A stretch of 64,000 nt of DNA from an uncultured Oscillibacter sp. (GCA_910576845.1 CAJTJA010000001.1:1-64000); one strand, 5' to 3'; shown: positions 48,783 through 57,421, counted from the stretch's first letter. Numbers and translations are program-made. The notes: generated by a model from the letters alone, not told the origin.

Positions 48783-49049
48783 TCAGCAGCAGGTGTCGTT
48801 GCAGCCACAGTTGCAGCCGCTGTTGCAGCCACAATTGCAGCCACAGTTGCAGCCACAGTTGCAGCCACCGTTACAGCCGCAATTGCAGCCGCCGTTGCAG
48901 CCGCCCCAGCAGCCATTGCCGCAGCCCCAGTTGTTTCCGCCCCAATTGTTTCCGCCCCAGCTGCCGCAGCCGCAGCAGCAGAACAGGATGATGATGAGTA
49001 CGATCCACAGGCATCCGTTGTCGTTTCCGTTGTTAAAGCACATATGCAT
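48783..49049 (-). CDS. Membrane peptide with Cys-Gly-Asn repeat tail
   Basis: An 88-residue protein of which 24 residues are Cys. A short head (MCFNNGNDNG) is followed by one membrane helix, LWIVLIIILF, then CCCGCG, WGGNNWGGNNWG, and about ten tandem (N-C-G-C) units to the C-terminus. The DNA is a short-period tandem repeat (units like TTGCAGCCACAG). Known Cys-rich repeat tails occur in spore-coat or surface proteins and metal-binding peptides; the function here is unknown. GAAAGGTG precedes ATG. A second ATG lies two codons later. Confidence 0.75.
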   Translation of the reverse strand: MHMCFNNGNDNGCLWIVLIIILFCCCGCGSWGGNNWGGNNWGCGNGCWGGCNGGCNCGCNGGCNCGCNCGCNCGCNSGCNCGCNDTCC

Positions 49050-49245
49050 TCACCTTTCTTTGAATCCCGTTCCCAGTGGGATTGGAATTCTTGGATTTGA
49101 AATATTCTATGCTTCCGGCCCACGCCGAGAGCCTGACCCCTTAAAATTTGCCCTGTCCTTTTTTCGCAAATCTTTCGGGGGAATTTCAGGCCCGTCCAAA
49201 AACTTCTCCGGCAGGCTGAGGCACCACTCATGAGGAGGTTTTCAA

Positions 49246-50424
49246 ATGGCTGATTTCAATAACAGCGACACCGCAAGCTGGGATGCCGGACAGGTGCGCC
49301 GGGAGTCTCCACGTCCTCCCGCCCGTCCTCCCCAGAAGAAAAGGCGGCGGAAAAGGCGGCGGATGAATCCCCTGCTATTTATCCTTCTGCACCTGATCTT
49401 CGTAGCCTTGGCCTCGGCTCTGCTGGGCTGCGCGGGCTGGCTGCTCTTCAGCGATTTCTGCTCCTTCAACCGTTCCGGAGTTCTCACCATGGAGGCAGTG
49501 GTGGAGGTGTCGGCGGATGATACGGTAGATACCGTTGCCGATAAGCTGAAGAATGCAGGACTGATTGAGTACACCTGGTTTTTTAAGCTCTACGCTAATA
49601 TTACCGGCGCAGAGGAAAAAATAGGTATGGGTTCCTATACCCTGAATACGGATATGGATTATCACGCTTTGGTGCTTGGGATGCGGAGCGCCGCCGGGAA
49701 CATGACTGCGGAAACCGTCGCAGTTACCATTCCTGAGGGCTACACCGTAGCCCAGACCATCGCTGTGCTGGCTAAAAACGGCGTCAACACAGAAGCTGCG
49801 CTGACCGCCGCCGCTCAAACTGCCGATTTCGACTACCCCTTTATTGACAATGCTTCTGAAGACATCAGCCGTCTGGAGGGTTATCTCTTCCCTGACACCT
49901 ATGAGTTCTATGTAAATGAGAAGCCGGAAAACGCTCTGAACCGCCTGATTCGAAACTTTAACAGCAAGCTGGATGACGATCTGCTGGCCGCAGCGGAAGC
50001 TAAGGGCTATGACCTGAAAAAGATTGTCACGATTGCCTCTCTCATTGAAAAAGAGACAGACGGCAGCGACCAGGCCCGCATTGCTTCCGTCATTTACAAC
50101 CGTCTCAACGGTCCCGGCGACAAAGGCGGCACTTACGGCATGCTTCAGGTGGATGCCTCCCTGCTCTATGGACTGCCGGGACACGAGGGCGGCATTACCC
50201 AATCGGATATCCAAACGGACACCCCCTATAACCTATACAAATATGCGGGGCTGCCTCCCACGCCCATCGCCAATCCAGGTCTGACCGCCATTGAGGCGGC
50301 GCTGGAACCGGAGGAAACAAATTATTATTACTACGCTCTCGGCAAGGACCTCAAACACCACTATTTTACCTCCTATAACGAGCACCTGAATTTCGTGAAC
50401 AGCGGCGAATACTATGGAAACTGA
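49246..50424 (+). CDS. mltG: Endolytic murein transglycosylase MltG
   Basis: A 392-residue YceG-family enzyme. A basic cytosolic N-terminus (PPQKKRRRKRRR) is followed by a membrane helix (43-67), a LysM-like part and the catalytic domain with ASLIEKETDGSDQARIA (the catalytic Glu lies in LIEKET). It also has SVIYNRL, QVDASLLYGL, TPYNLYKYAGLPPTPIANPG and ALEPEETNYYYY. It cuts nascent glycan strands at the membrane. GAGGAGG precedes the ATG. It overlaps the next gene by 11 bases. Confidence 0.95.
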   Translation: MADFNNSDTASWDAGQVRRESPRPPARPPQKKRRRKRRRMNPLLFILLHLIFVALASALLGCAGWLLFSDFCSFNRSGVLTMEAVVEVSADDTVDTVADKLKNAGLIEYTWFFKLYANITGAEEKIGMGSYTLNTDMDYHALVLGMRSAAGNMTAETVAVTIPEGYTVAQTIAVLAKNGVNTEAALTAAAQTADFDYPFIDNASEDISRLEGYLFPDTYEFYVNEKPENALNRLIRNFNSKLDDDLLAAAEAKGYDLKKIVTIASLIEKETDGSDQARIASVIYNRLNGPGDKGGTYGMLQVDASLLYGLPGHEGGITQSDIQTDTPYNLYKYAGLPPTPIANPGLTAIEAALEPEETNYYYYALGKDLKHHYFTSYNEHLNFVNSGEYYGN

Positions 50425-51697
50425 TCGCATTTCTACGCCCCAAGCCCTGCCGGCAGGTTCTGTTTCTTCCCGCATAAAACAGCCGGAGCTCTTAGCTCCG
50501 GCTGGGGATATGGAACGGCTGCGCATGGCGGTGCTCTATGGGGCAGATGCCGTGTACCTGGCGGGAACAGATTTCGGCATGCGGGCTTTCGCGGGAAACT
50601 TCTCCCCCGAAGGCCTGCGGGAAGCCGTATCTTTTGCCCACAGTCATGGCGTCCGGGTTTACTGCACCGTCAATACCATGCCCCGCAACAGTGAAATGGA
50701 TCGCCTTCCCGCTCACTTAGAGATTCTGGAAAACGCCGGAGTGGACGCGGTAATTCTGGCGGACCTTGGCGCCTTTCAGCTGGCGGGACGGTATGCTCCC
50801 CATATTGCCCGCCACGTCTCCACACAAGCGGGAGTTACAAATTACGAGGCCGCCCGGGCCTGGCATGATGCGGGAGCCAGCCGGGTCATTTTGGCCAGGG
50901 AGCTAAGCTTGGAAGAGCTATGCGTCATCCGGGACAAGACGCCGTCAAGCCTTGAGCTGGAGGCCTTTGTCCATGGGGCGATGTGTGTCAGCTACTCCGG
51001 GCGCTGCCTGCTCAGCAATTATATGACGGGCCGGGACTCCAGCCGGGGAGCCTGCGCTCAGCCCTGCCGGTATAAATATGCCCTTATGGAGGAAAAGCGC
51101 CCCGGTGAATTCTTCCCTATTGAGGAAGATGAGCAGGGCAGCTACATTATGAACTCCCATGATATGTGCATGATCGATCATCTGCGGGACCTGCTGTTTT
51201 TGGACAGCCTGAAGATCGAAGGGCGGGCCAAATCGTCCTATTATGCCGCCATAATTACCGGGGCCTACCGCCACTGCCTGGATGCGGCGGCAGCGGGAAA
51301 TGCCATTGATCCCATTTGGCGGGATGAAGTGGAACACGTCAGCCACCGCCCTTATTCCACCGGCTTTTATTACGGCCCGCCAGGCCAATACTATGAGAAT
51401 TCCCGCTACATCCGTCAGTGGCAGGTAGCCGCCATTGTCGAGAACTGCGACTCCGCCGGAAACGCCGTTTTGTCTCTGCGGAATAAATTCCGCGCCGGAG
51501 ATCTCGCAGAGCTGGTGGGACCGGGTATCCGTCCTTTCGCCATGGTCATACCAGAGATGACCGATGGAGATGGGCTGCCGCTCATCGAACCCCGGACACC
51601 GCAAAGCCTGTTTCATATGAAGCTGCCCCGGCAGGTGCCTTCCTGGTCCATCCTCCGGCATGCAGTAAACCTCTCGGCGAAGAAAGAAGCTTTCTAA
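50414..51697 (+). CDS. U32-family peptidase-like protein (TrhP/YrrN-YrrO type)
   Basis: A 427-residue U32 protein. PELLAPAGDMERLRMAVLYG begins the TIM-barrel domain at residue 24. The U32 signature region reads CVSYSGRCLLSNYMTGRDS and GACAQPCRYKYAL (about 195-220), whose cysteines are conserved. Relatives TrhP/YegQ and YrrN/YrrO are needed for 5-hydroxyuridine in tRNA wobble positions rather than simple proteolysis. In Bacillus, mltG (yrrL) precedes trmR (yrrM) and yrrN-yrrO; here trmR is missing between them. It overlaps mltG. Confidence 0.9.
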   Translation: METDRISTPQALPAGSVSSRIKQPELLAPAGDMERLRMAVLYGADAVYLAGTDFGMRAFAGNFSPEGLREAVSFAHSHGVRVYCTVNTMPRNSEMDRLPAHLEILENAGVDAVILADLGAFQLAGRYAPHIARHVSTQAGVTNYEAARAWHDAGASRVILARELSLEELCVIRDKTPSSLELEAFVHGAMCVSYSGRCLLSNYMTGRDSSRGACAQPCRYKYALMEEKRPGEFFPIEEDEQGSYIMNSHDMCMIDHLRDLLFLDSLKIEGRAKSSYYAAIITGAYRHCLDAAAAGNAIDPIWRDEVEHVSHRPYSTGFYYGPPGQYYENSRYIRQWQVAAIVENCDSAGNAVLSLRNKFRAGDLAELVGPGIRPFAMVIPEMTDGDGLPLIEPRTPQSLFHMKLPRQVPSWSILRHAVNLSAKKEAF

Positions 51698-51728
51698 AAC
51701 AATCTATAAATAAAGGGGAGGCACCGCC

Positions 51729-53126
51729 ATGCGTGCAGACGTTGTAATTGTGGGCGCCGGGCCCGCCGGTATCTTCACCGCTTTGGAAATGCTGAAAAAA
51801 GGCTCGAAGCAGAAAATCATTATGGTGGAAAAGGGACAGAGCGTTGAAAACCGCCGCTGCCCTAAGCACCAAACAAACAAATGCATGAACTGCAAACCAT
51901 ACTGTCACATTACCACCGGATTTTCCGGCGCGGGAGCCTTCTCCGACGGGAAGTTGTCGCTGAGTTACGAGGTGGGAGGCGATCTGCCGACTCTGATCGG
52001 TCCGGATCTGGCTCAGGAAACCATTCGCTATGCCGACGAAATCTACCTGGATTTCGGTGCGGACACTCATATTGAGGGCTTGGAGCACGAACAGGAGCGG
52101 AAGGAAATCCGAAAGAGGGCTATTCAGGCGGGCCTCAAGCTGGTGGACTGCCCCATCCGTCATATGGGCACCGAAAAGGCTCACGATATTTATCTTGGCA
52201 TTGAACGCTATTTGCAGGAACATGGAGTCGAAATCTTTTTTGGCTGTGAGTGTCAAAACCTGATTTTGGAGGACGACATCTGCAAGGGTATCATTGTTTC
52301 CGGCAGGCACGCAGACAGGGAAATCTATGCGAAACACACCGTTGTCGCCACCGGCCGCCGGGGAGCGGACTGGCTGGAAAAGCTCTGCGCGGAACACAAC
52401 ATCGCTCACGCTCCGGGCACCGTGGACATCGGCGTCCGGGTAGAGGTTCGGAACGAGGTCATGGAAATGGTGAATCGCGTCCTCTACGAGTCCAAGCTGG
52501 TCGGCTGGCCCAGGCCCTTCAAAAACAAGGTACGCACCTTCTGCCAAAACCCCGGCGGCTTCGTCAGCCAGGAGAATTATGACAACGACCTGGCCGTGGT
52601 CAACGGCCATTCCTACAAGGAATTCAAGAGCAACAATACAAACCTGTCCATTCTATGTTCCCATAATTTCAGTGTTCCCTTCAACCAGCCCATTGCCTAT
52701 GCCCAGAAGGTCGGCGAGCTGACCAATATGCTGGCCAACGGCCAGATTCTGGTCCAGCGCTTCGGCGACATTCTGGATGGAAAGCGGACCTGGCAGAAGG
52801 AGCTGATTCAGTCCAATATCCGGCCCACCCTGCCGGATGCGGTGGCAGGGGATATCACAGCGGCCATGCCTTACCGGGCTATGGTAAACATCATCAACTT
52901 CATGCAGGCTATGGACCATGTAGTCCCCGGCTTCGCCTCCTACGAGACGCTGCTCTATTCTCCGGAGCTGAAATTCTACTCCAACCGGGTGAAGATGGAC
53001 ACGGACTTTAATACCAGCCTTCAGGGCCTGCACTGCCTGGGAGACTCCTCCGGCTGGACAAGAGGCCTGATGATGTCCTCCGCCATGGGCGTCCTCATGG
53101 GCCGGAAGCTGGCGGAAGAAGCCTGA
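51729..53126 (+). CDS. COG2509-type FAD-dependent dehydrogenase
   Basis: A 465-residue flavoprotein. The dinucleotide motif VIVGAGPAGIFTALEML is at the N-terminus. A cysteine cluster CPKHQTNKCMNCKPYC (Cys44, 52, 55, 59) leads into TGFSGAGAFSDGKLS, the family signature. The C-terminus has GLHCLGDSSGWTRGLMMSSA, closing the FAD site. Substrate and partner are unknown. The four cysteines could bind a metal or Fe-S cluster. GGGGAGG precedes the ATG. It follows the U32 gene by 31 bases. Confidence 0.88.
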   Translation: MRADVVIVGAGPAGIFTALEMLKKGSKQKIIMVEKGQSVENRRCPKHQTNKCMNCKPYCHITTGFSGAGAFSDGKLSLSYEVGGDLPTLIGPDLAQETIRYADEIYLDFGADTHIEGLEHEQERKEIRKRAIQAGLKLVDCPIRHMGTEKAHDIYLGIERYLQEHGVEIFFGCECQNLILEDDICKGIIVSGRHADREIYAKHTVVATGRRGADWLEKLCAEHNIAHAPGTVDIGVRVEVRNEVMEMVNRVLYESKLVGWPRPFKNKVRTFCQNPGGFVSQENYDNDLAVVNGHSYKEFKSNNTNLSILCSHNFSVPFNQPIAYAQKVGELTNMLANGQILVQRFGDILDGKRTWQKELIQSNIRPTLPDAVAGDITAAMPYRAMVNIINFMQAMDHVVPGFASYETLLYSPELKFYSNRVKMDTDFNTSLQGLHCLGDSSGWTRGLMMSSAMGVLMGRKLAEEA

Positions 53127-53220
53127 TTCCGGCTTTCAGGCAGTCAAAATGCCGGCACAAAAGAGACTCCTGATTCTTTTGGAAATTTGGGGAGACGGTT
53201 ATTCCCTCCCCGCAATAACC

Positions 53221-53256
53221 AAGGGCCAGCCTGGTGGAGAGGCTGGCCCTTGTCTT
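53221..53256. terminator. Bidirectional terminator between convergent genes
   Basis: A perfect 11-bp stem (53221-53231 with 53241-53251) with a 9-base loop between the COG2509 gene and fprA. Confidence 0.8.
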
Positions 53257-53327
53257 CACTGTCCCCCCGGCACGCGTTGGAAGATCCGGGCGGACATTCG
53301 TGCCGGGTATGGGAACGGAGAAGCAGA

Positions 53328-54545
53328 TTATTTGAGGACGGAGGCGGCAATGGCATCCGCCAATGCGTCAATCTCCGACTCGTTTTGGGGCTGAAGAGAG
53401 GAGGTGATGGTCATCTCGTCATCTAAAATCTCCATGTGCTTGAGCTGCTCGATCTCCTCCCGCATCAGCGCGCCGGAGCGGGGCGCCCAAGAGCCGCTGC
53501 CCATAATGGCGACCGTGCGCTTTTGGAGATTCAACGCCTTCATATCCATCAGGAAATTGTGCATCGGCGGGAAGATACCGAGATTATACGTGACAGAGGC
53601 CAGAACCAAATGGCTGTATTTGAACAAATCAGAAATCAAATAACTCACATGAGTGCTGGATACATCGTACAGGCGGGTATTTGTCACGCCCCGGGCGGTG
53701 AGTTTGGCGGCCAGAACCTCAGCGGCAGACTCGGTATTGCCGTACATAGAGGCGTAAACAATCATGACGCCCTTCTCCTCCGGCTCGTAAGTGGCCCAAT
53801 GGGTATACTTGTCAATGATATAACCCAGATCCTTCCGCCAGATGGGGCCATGGAGGGGGCAGAGCATTTTGATGTTGTCCAGGCCAACAATGGTGGCGGC
53901 CTTGTTCAGAAGGGCTACCACCTGGGGACCATACTTGCCCACAATATTGGTGTAATAGCGCCGGGCATCATCAATCCACTCCCGGTCAAAGTCTACCTCA
54001 TCGGCGAAGAGCTTCCCGTCCAGAGAGCGGAAGGAGCCAAAGGCGTCGGCGGAGAAAAGGACGCCGTTTGTGGTGTCAAAGGAGACCATGGCCTCAGGCC
54101 AATGAACCATGGGGGCGTATACGAAAGCGACGGTATGCTTGCCGAAGCAGCGGGAGTCCCCCTCCTTTACCTCGTCAATTTGATTGGGGTCCAGGGCAAA
54201 GCCGAACTGGTTCAAAAGCGTCACTGCCTTGGGAGTAGTGATGATCTTCACCTTGGGCCAGCGGAGAAGAATCTCCTCGATAGAGGCGGCATGATCCGGC
54301 TCCACGTGATTGATGACCAGGTAGTCCAGGGGACGGCCCGCCAGAACCGCCTTCACATTGGCGATGAACTGCCGCCCCACCGCCCAGTCGGCGGTGTCAA
54401 AGAGGACGGATTTTTCATCCAGGAGAACATAAGCGTTATAGGAAACGCCGTGGTACAGGGGATGGATATTCTCAAAGAGGGCTAAACGGTGTTCATCCGC
54501 GCCCACCCAGTAAAGATCGTCGGTAACTTGGCGATAATTGTACAT
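53328..54545 (-). CDS. fprA: Flavodiiron protein FprA (type A flavoprotein)
   Basis: A 405-residue enzyme that reduces O2 to water (or NO to N2O) in anaerobes. The metallo-beta-lactamase domain holds the di-iron ligands INHVEPDHA (His80, Glu82, Asp84, His85), APMVHWPEAM, FSADAFG and CPLHGPIW. The flavodoxin domain begins near residue 258 with VYASMYGNTESAA. FprA usually takes electrons from rubredoxin, and a rubredoxin-containing fusion protein is encoded just upstream on the same strand. AAGGAGG precedes the ATG. Confidence 0.97.
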   Translation of the reverse strand: MYNYRQVTDDLYWVGADEHRLALFENIHPLYHGVSYNAYVLLDEKSVLFDTADWAVGRQFIANVKAVLAGRPLDYLVINHVEPDHAASIEEILLRWPKVKIITTPKAVTLLNQFGFALDPNQIDEVKEGDSRCFGKHTVAFVYAPMVHWPEAMVSFDTTNGVLFSADAFGSFRSLDGKLFADEVDFDREWIDDARRYYTNIVGKYGPQVVALLNKAATIVGLDNIKMLCPLHGPIWRKDLGYIIDKYTHWATYEPEEKGVMIVYASMYGNTESAAEVLAAKLTARGVTNTRLYDVSSTHVSYLISDLFKYSHLVLASVTYNLGIFPPMHNFLMDMKALNLQKRTVAIMGSGSWAPRSGALMREEIEQLKHMEILDDEMTITSSLQPQNESEIDALADAIAASVLK

Positions 54546-54605
54546 AGAACTGCCTCCTTATTTTGAATTCGGAATGAAGGGCGAGAAAGCCTTTTCCCCT
54601 CCCGT

Positions 54606-54776
54606 TTATACAATCGTTACATGGTAGCCCGGCTTCGTTTTGCCGATGGCGATATGCTCCTGACAACCCCGGATATAAAAGGGAATGTTGTCCTCCTTCC
54701 CTCTTTCCAAACAGCCCCTGACTTTCTGCCGGACTTTCATGCCCACGGAGCACTCCGGCAGGCCCGCAACCAGCAC
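54606..54776 (-). CDS. Small protein of unknown function between rubredoxin fusion and fprA
   Basis: A 56-residue frame from GTG 54776, starting VLVAGLPECSVGMKVRQKV. It contains DNIPFYIRGCQEH and ends KPGYHVTIV at 54606. AGGAGG lies 11 bases upstream. Codon choice matches the neighbours, and it fills the gap between two functionally related genes on the same strand. It has three Cys. No family is recognised, but a role in the same redox operon is plausible. Confidence 0.55.
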   Translation of the reverse strand: MLVAGLPECSVGMKVRQKVRGCLERGKEDNIPFYIRGCQEHIAIGKTKPGYHVTIV

Positions 54777-54839
54777 AGGCGGCTGTTCCTCCTGAATCCA
54801 GGCCTACTCGCTGCCGCAAGCGCGGCGCGCCGGCGCTTC

Positions 54840-56750
54840 TTACACCTCTATCTCAATAAACGCGTCCACACTTTCGCCGCAGTGGGGGCAGGTCCAGCCT
54901 TCCGGCAGATCCTTAAAGGCCGTGCCCGGCTTGACCTCATTCTCCGGGTCCCCGGCAAGCACGTCGTACTCGTGGCCGCAGCCGTTGCAAATATAGAGCT
55001 TCCGGGGCGGAGTGACCTTCTTGGGCACCTGCCGCTTCATCTTCACCATGGGCGGCGCAGGCTGCTTCTCCCCAGTATCCAAGGCGGCAGTGAGGAGGGG
55101 CAGAATCTCCATCACATCGCCAACAATGCCGTAATCGCAGTTCTTAAATATTTTCGCGTTTGGATTCTTGTTGATCGCCACAATGCAGGAGGCATCTTTA
55201 ATGCCTTTGAGGTGCTGAATGGCCCCGGAGATGCCGCAGGCAATATAGAGATTCCCCTTAAATTTCTGTCCGGACATGCCCACATAGCGGTTCAGGGGCA
55301 CGTATTTCAGCGTCTCCGCCACCGGGCGGCTGGAGCCCACGGCGGCCCCGGCGGCCTTCGCCAGGTCCTCAATCAGCTTCATATTTTTCTTCTCGCCAAT
55401 GCCCTGGCCCGCGCTGACTACCCGCTCCGCCTGAGTGATAGGCGTATCAATGGGGATGCCTACGGTAAAATCATGCCCGTCCTTTTTAAGACTGGCAACC
55501 AGAGCCTCCACCTTCTCCTGAGCGGTGCCGTCCTTCCAAATCTGGCGCTTCCGGGCGCCGGTCTCGGGGCCTCTCTGCTGGGCGGGAGCGGCGCTGTCGG
55601 CCTTGCCTGCCTTACCCAAGATGTGGGAGGCAATGACCACCCTCTGGATTTCGTTGGTGCCTTCATAAATGGTGGTAATCTTGGCATCCCGGTAGAAACG
55701 CTCCACTTCCATACCCTTCAAATAGCCGCAGCCGCCGAAAATCTGCAGCGCGTCGTTGGTGACCTCCAGGGCAATGTCAGAGGCGTACTGCTTCGCCATG
55801 GCGGACTCCATGCCATAGGGCGCGTGAGCCTGCTTCAGCTCGGCGGCGCTGTAGACCAGGAAGCGGGCGCAGCGGAGCTTGGTGGCCATGTCGGCGATTT
55901 TGAAGGCAATATTCTGCTGCTGGCAGATGGGGCGGCCAAACTGGACGCGCTCCTTGGAGTACTCCACCGCCGCCTCATAGGCCCCCTGGGCGATGCCCAA
56001 GGCCTGCGCCGCAATGCCGATTCGGCCGCCGTCCAGGGTGGCCATGGCAATTTTAAAGCCCTGCCCCTCCTTACCCAGGAGATTCTCCTTGGGAACTTTG
56101 ACATTATTGAAGTTCAGCTGGCAGGTGGCGGAGGAGCGGATGCCCATCTTGTCGTAATGCTCCTCAAAGGTGAAGCCCTCCCAGCCCTTCTCCACGATGA
56201 AGGCGCTGATGCCCCGGGTGCCGATACCAGGAGTTGTGACAGCAAAAATTACATAGGTGCTGGCCTCACCGCCGTTGGTAATGAAAATCTTTTCACCGTT
56301 CAGAAGATAGTGGTCTCCCATATCCTCCGCGGTGGTTTCGGTGCCGCCGGCGTCGGACCCGGCGTTCGGTTCCGTCAGGCCAAAAGCGCCGATTTTTCGG
56401 CCGCTGCACAGATCAGGAAGATATTTTTTCTTCTGCTCCTCGCTGCCGAAAGCATAGATAGGATAGGTGCCCAAGGAGGTATGGGCAGACAAAATGACTC
56501 CTGCGCCGCCGTCCACCCGGGCCAGCTCCTCCACGGCGATCGCATAACTCAGGGCGTCGGCTCCCGCGCCCTCATATTCGGTGTCATAGGGCAGGCCCAT
56601 CAGGCCCAGCTCACCCATTTTTTCCACTGCGGCAGTGGGAAAACGGTTTTCCTTATCCAGCATGAACGCAATGGGCTTGATCTCGGCCTCCGCGAATTCC
56701 CGGACCTTTGCCCGAAGTTCCTCGTGGGCCTGCGTGGTTTGGTACAGCAT
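54840..56750 (-). CDS. Acyl-CoA dehydrogenase / EtfA C-domain / rubredoxin fusion
   Basis: A 636-residue three-part flavoprotein. Residues 1-380 are an acyl-CoA dehydrogenase with FGLTEPNAGSDAGGT, GIRSSATCQLNF and the catalytic Glu in TTIYEGTNEIQR. Residues about 400-555 match the FAD-binding C-terminal half of EtfA (VVSAGQGIG, GAAVGSSRPVAE, YIACGISGAIQHLKG, AINKNPNAKIF). The last 54 residues are rubredoxin (CNGC 588-591, CPHC 621-624). The EtfA N-domain is missing and no EtfB is nearby. It could pass electrons from acyl-CoA through FAD to rubredoxin and then FprA. AAAGGAGG precedes the ATG. Confidence 0.93.
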   Translation of the reverse strand: MLYQTTQAHEELRAKVREFAEAEIKPIAFMLDKENRFPTAAVEKMGELGLMGLPYDTEYEGAGADALSYAIAVEELARVDGGAGVILSAHTSLGTYPIYAFGSEEQKKKYLPDLCSGRKIGAFGLTEPNAGSDAGGTETTAEDMGDHYLLNGEKIFITNGGEASTYVIFAVTTPGIGTRGISAFIVEKGWEGFTFEEHYDKMGIRSSATCQLNFNNVKVPKENLLGKEGQGFKIAMATLDGGRIGIAAQALGIAQGAYEAAVEYSKERVQFGRPICQQQNIAFKIADMATKLRCARFLVYSAAELKQAHAPYGMESAMAKQYASDIALEVTNDALQIFGGCGYLKGMEVERFYRDAKITTIYEGTNEIQRVVIASHILGKAGKADSAAPAQQRGPETGARKRQIWKDGTAQEKVEALVASLKKDGHDFTVGIPIDTPITQAERVVSAGQGIGEKKNMKLIEDLAKAAGAAVGSSRPVAETLKYVPLNRYVGMSGQKFKGNLYIACGISGAIQHLKGIKDASCIVAINKNPNAKIFKNCDYGIVGDVMEILPLLTAALDTGEKQPAPPMVKMKRQVPKKVTPPRKLYICNGCGHEYDVLAGDPENEVKPGTAFKDLPEGWTCPHCGESVDAFIEIEV

Positions 56751-56805
56751 GTGTGTGCCTCCTTTTCCCTTATTGGTTGCAGCCTGAAAAGCGCGGGACG
56801 CGGTG

Positions 56806-57201
56806 CTACTGAAAAATATTGCTCAGCGGAGTCCGCTGGAGCTCCTGATCCAGAACCGTCTGAATCCGGCACAGCTCCCGGCAGACGCCGCATCCGCCCT
56901 TTTGGAAGTTCTCGCACTGATAGCCCTCCCGCTGACAGCGGTTGATCAGGGGAGGTTCGCCAATCGCCAGAAAGATGTCATAAATTTTTAGTTCCTCACA
57001 ACTGCGCTTGAGAAAATAGCCCCCGCTGACACCGCGGCGGCTCTCCACAATCCCCGCCGTCAAAAGCCGGTTCAGCAGCTTCAGGGTAATGGCCTTCTGC
57101 ATATGCTCCTGCCGGGCCACGGCGGCCGCGGAAAGCTGCCCCTCCCTGTGCAGAGCCCGCAGAATGCGCAGGGCATAATCCATCTCTCTTGTAATCAGCA
57201 A
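56806..57201 (-). CDS. Rrf2-family regulator with Cys cluster
   Basis: A 131-residue Rrf2 protein. The N-terminal LITREMDYALRIL and the wing ESRRGVSGGYFLKR are typical. The C-terminal half has Cys89, 96, 104, 107 and 111 (CENFQKGGCGVCRELC), more than the three needed for an Fe-S cluster in IscR/NsrR relatives. It probably senses redox state, O2 or NO. The start is TTG 57201 after GAGGTGG, giving the standard N-terminus. It lies 55 bases upstream of the dehydrogenase fusion on the same strand and is likely to control it and fprA. Confidence 0.92.
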   Translation of the reverse strand: MLITREMDYALRILRALHREGQLSAAAVARQEHMQKAITLKLLNRLLTAGIVESRRGVSGGYFLKRSCEELKIYDIFLAIGEPPLINRCQREGYQCENFQKGGCGVCRELCRIQTVLDQELQRTPLSNIFQ

Positions 57202-57223
57202 AAAACCACCTCAACCACATCCG

Positions 57224-57242
57224 TATATATTAACAATATATA
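57224..57242. promoter_or_regulatory. AT-rich palindrome, probable Rrf2 operator
   Basis: TATATATT-AAC-AATATATA, perfect 8-bp arms, in the rrf2 leader between promoter and start. Confidence 0.6.
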
Positions 57243-57311
57243 AACGCAGAAAACCAAGCTTACTGGTACATACAGCCTCAGCTATTTTATCATATTGTAC
57301 GTTTTTCGTTA

Positions 57312-57339
57312 ATTATACCAGAGCCGTCGAAAATGTCAA
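57312..57339 (-). promoter_or_regulatory. Promoter of the rrf2-redox operon
   Basis: On the minus strand, exact TTGACA (57339-57334), 16 bases, exact TATAAT (57317-57312). Confidence 0.85.
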
Positions 57340-57377
57340 GATTGTCCGAAGGACAAGGTCTGAAATTGGAGAGCCCG

Positions 57378-57421
57378 ACAAAAATTATTGGGCGGTTTCA
57401 GCAAAACCGCCCGATAATTTT
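57378..57421 (-). terminator. Terminator-like hairpin upstream of rrf2 promoter
   Basis: An 18-bp stem (57381-57398 with 57404-57421, one G-U), followed by TTTTTG on the minus strand. It shields the redox operon from transcription entering from lgt. Confidence 0.75.

Noticed and set aside
54621..56945. 774-codon plus-strand frame opposite the dehydrogenase fusion
   Set aside because: Shadow of a well-supported gene; low-complexity His/Gly/Leu composition and no ribosome site.
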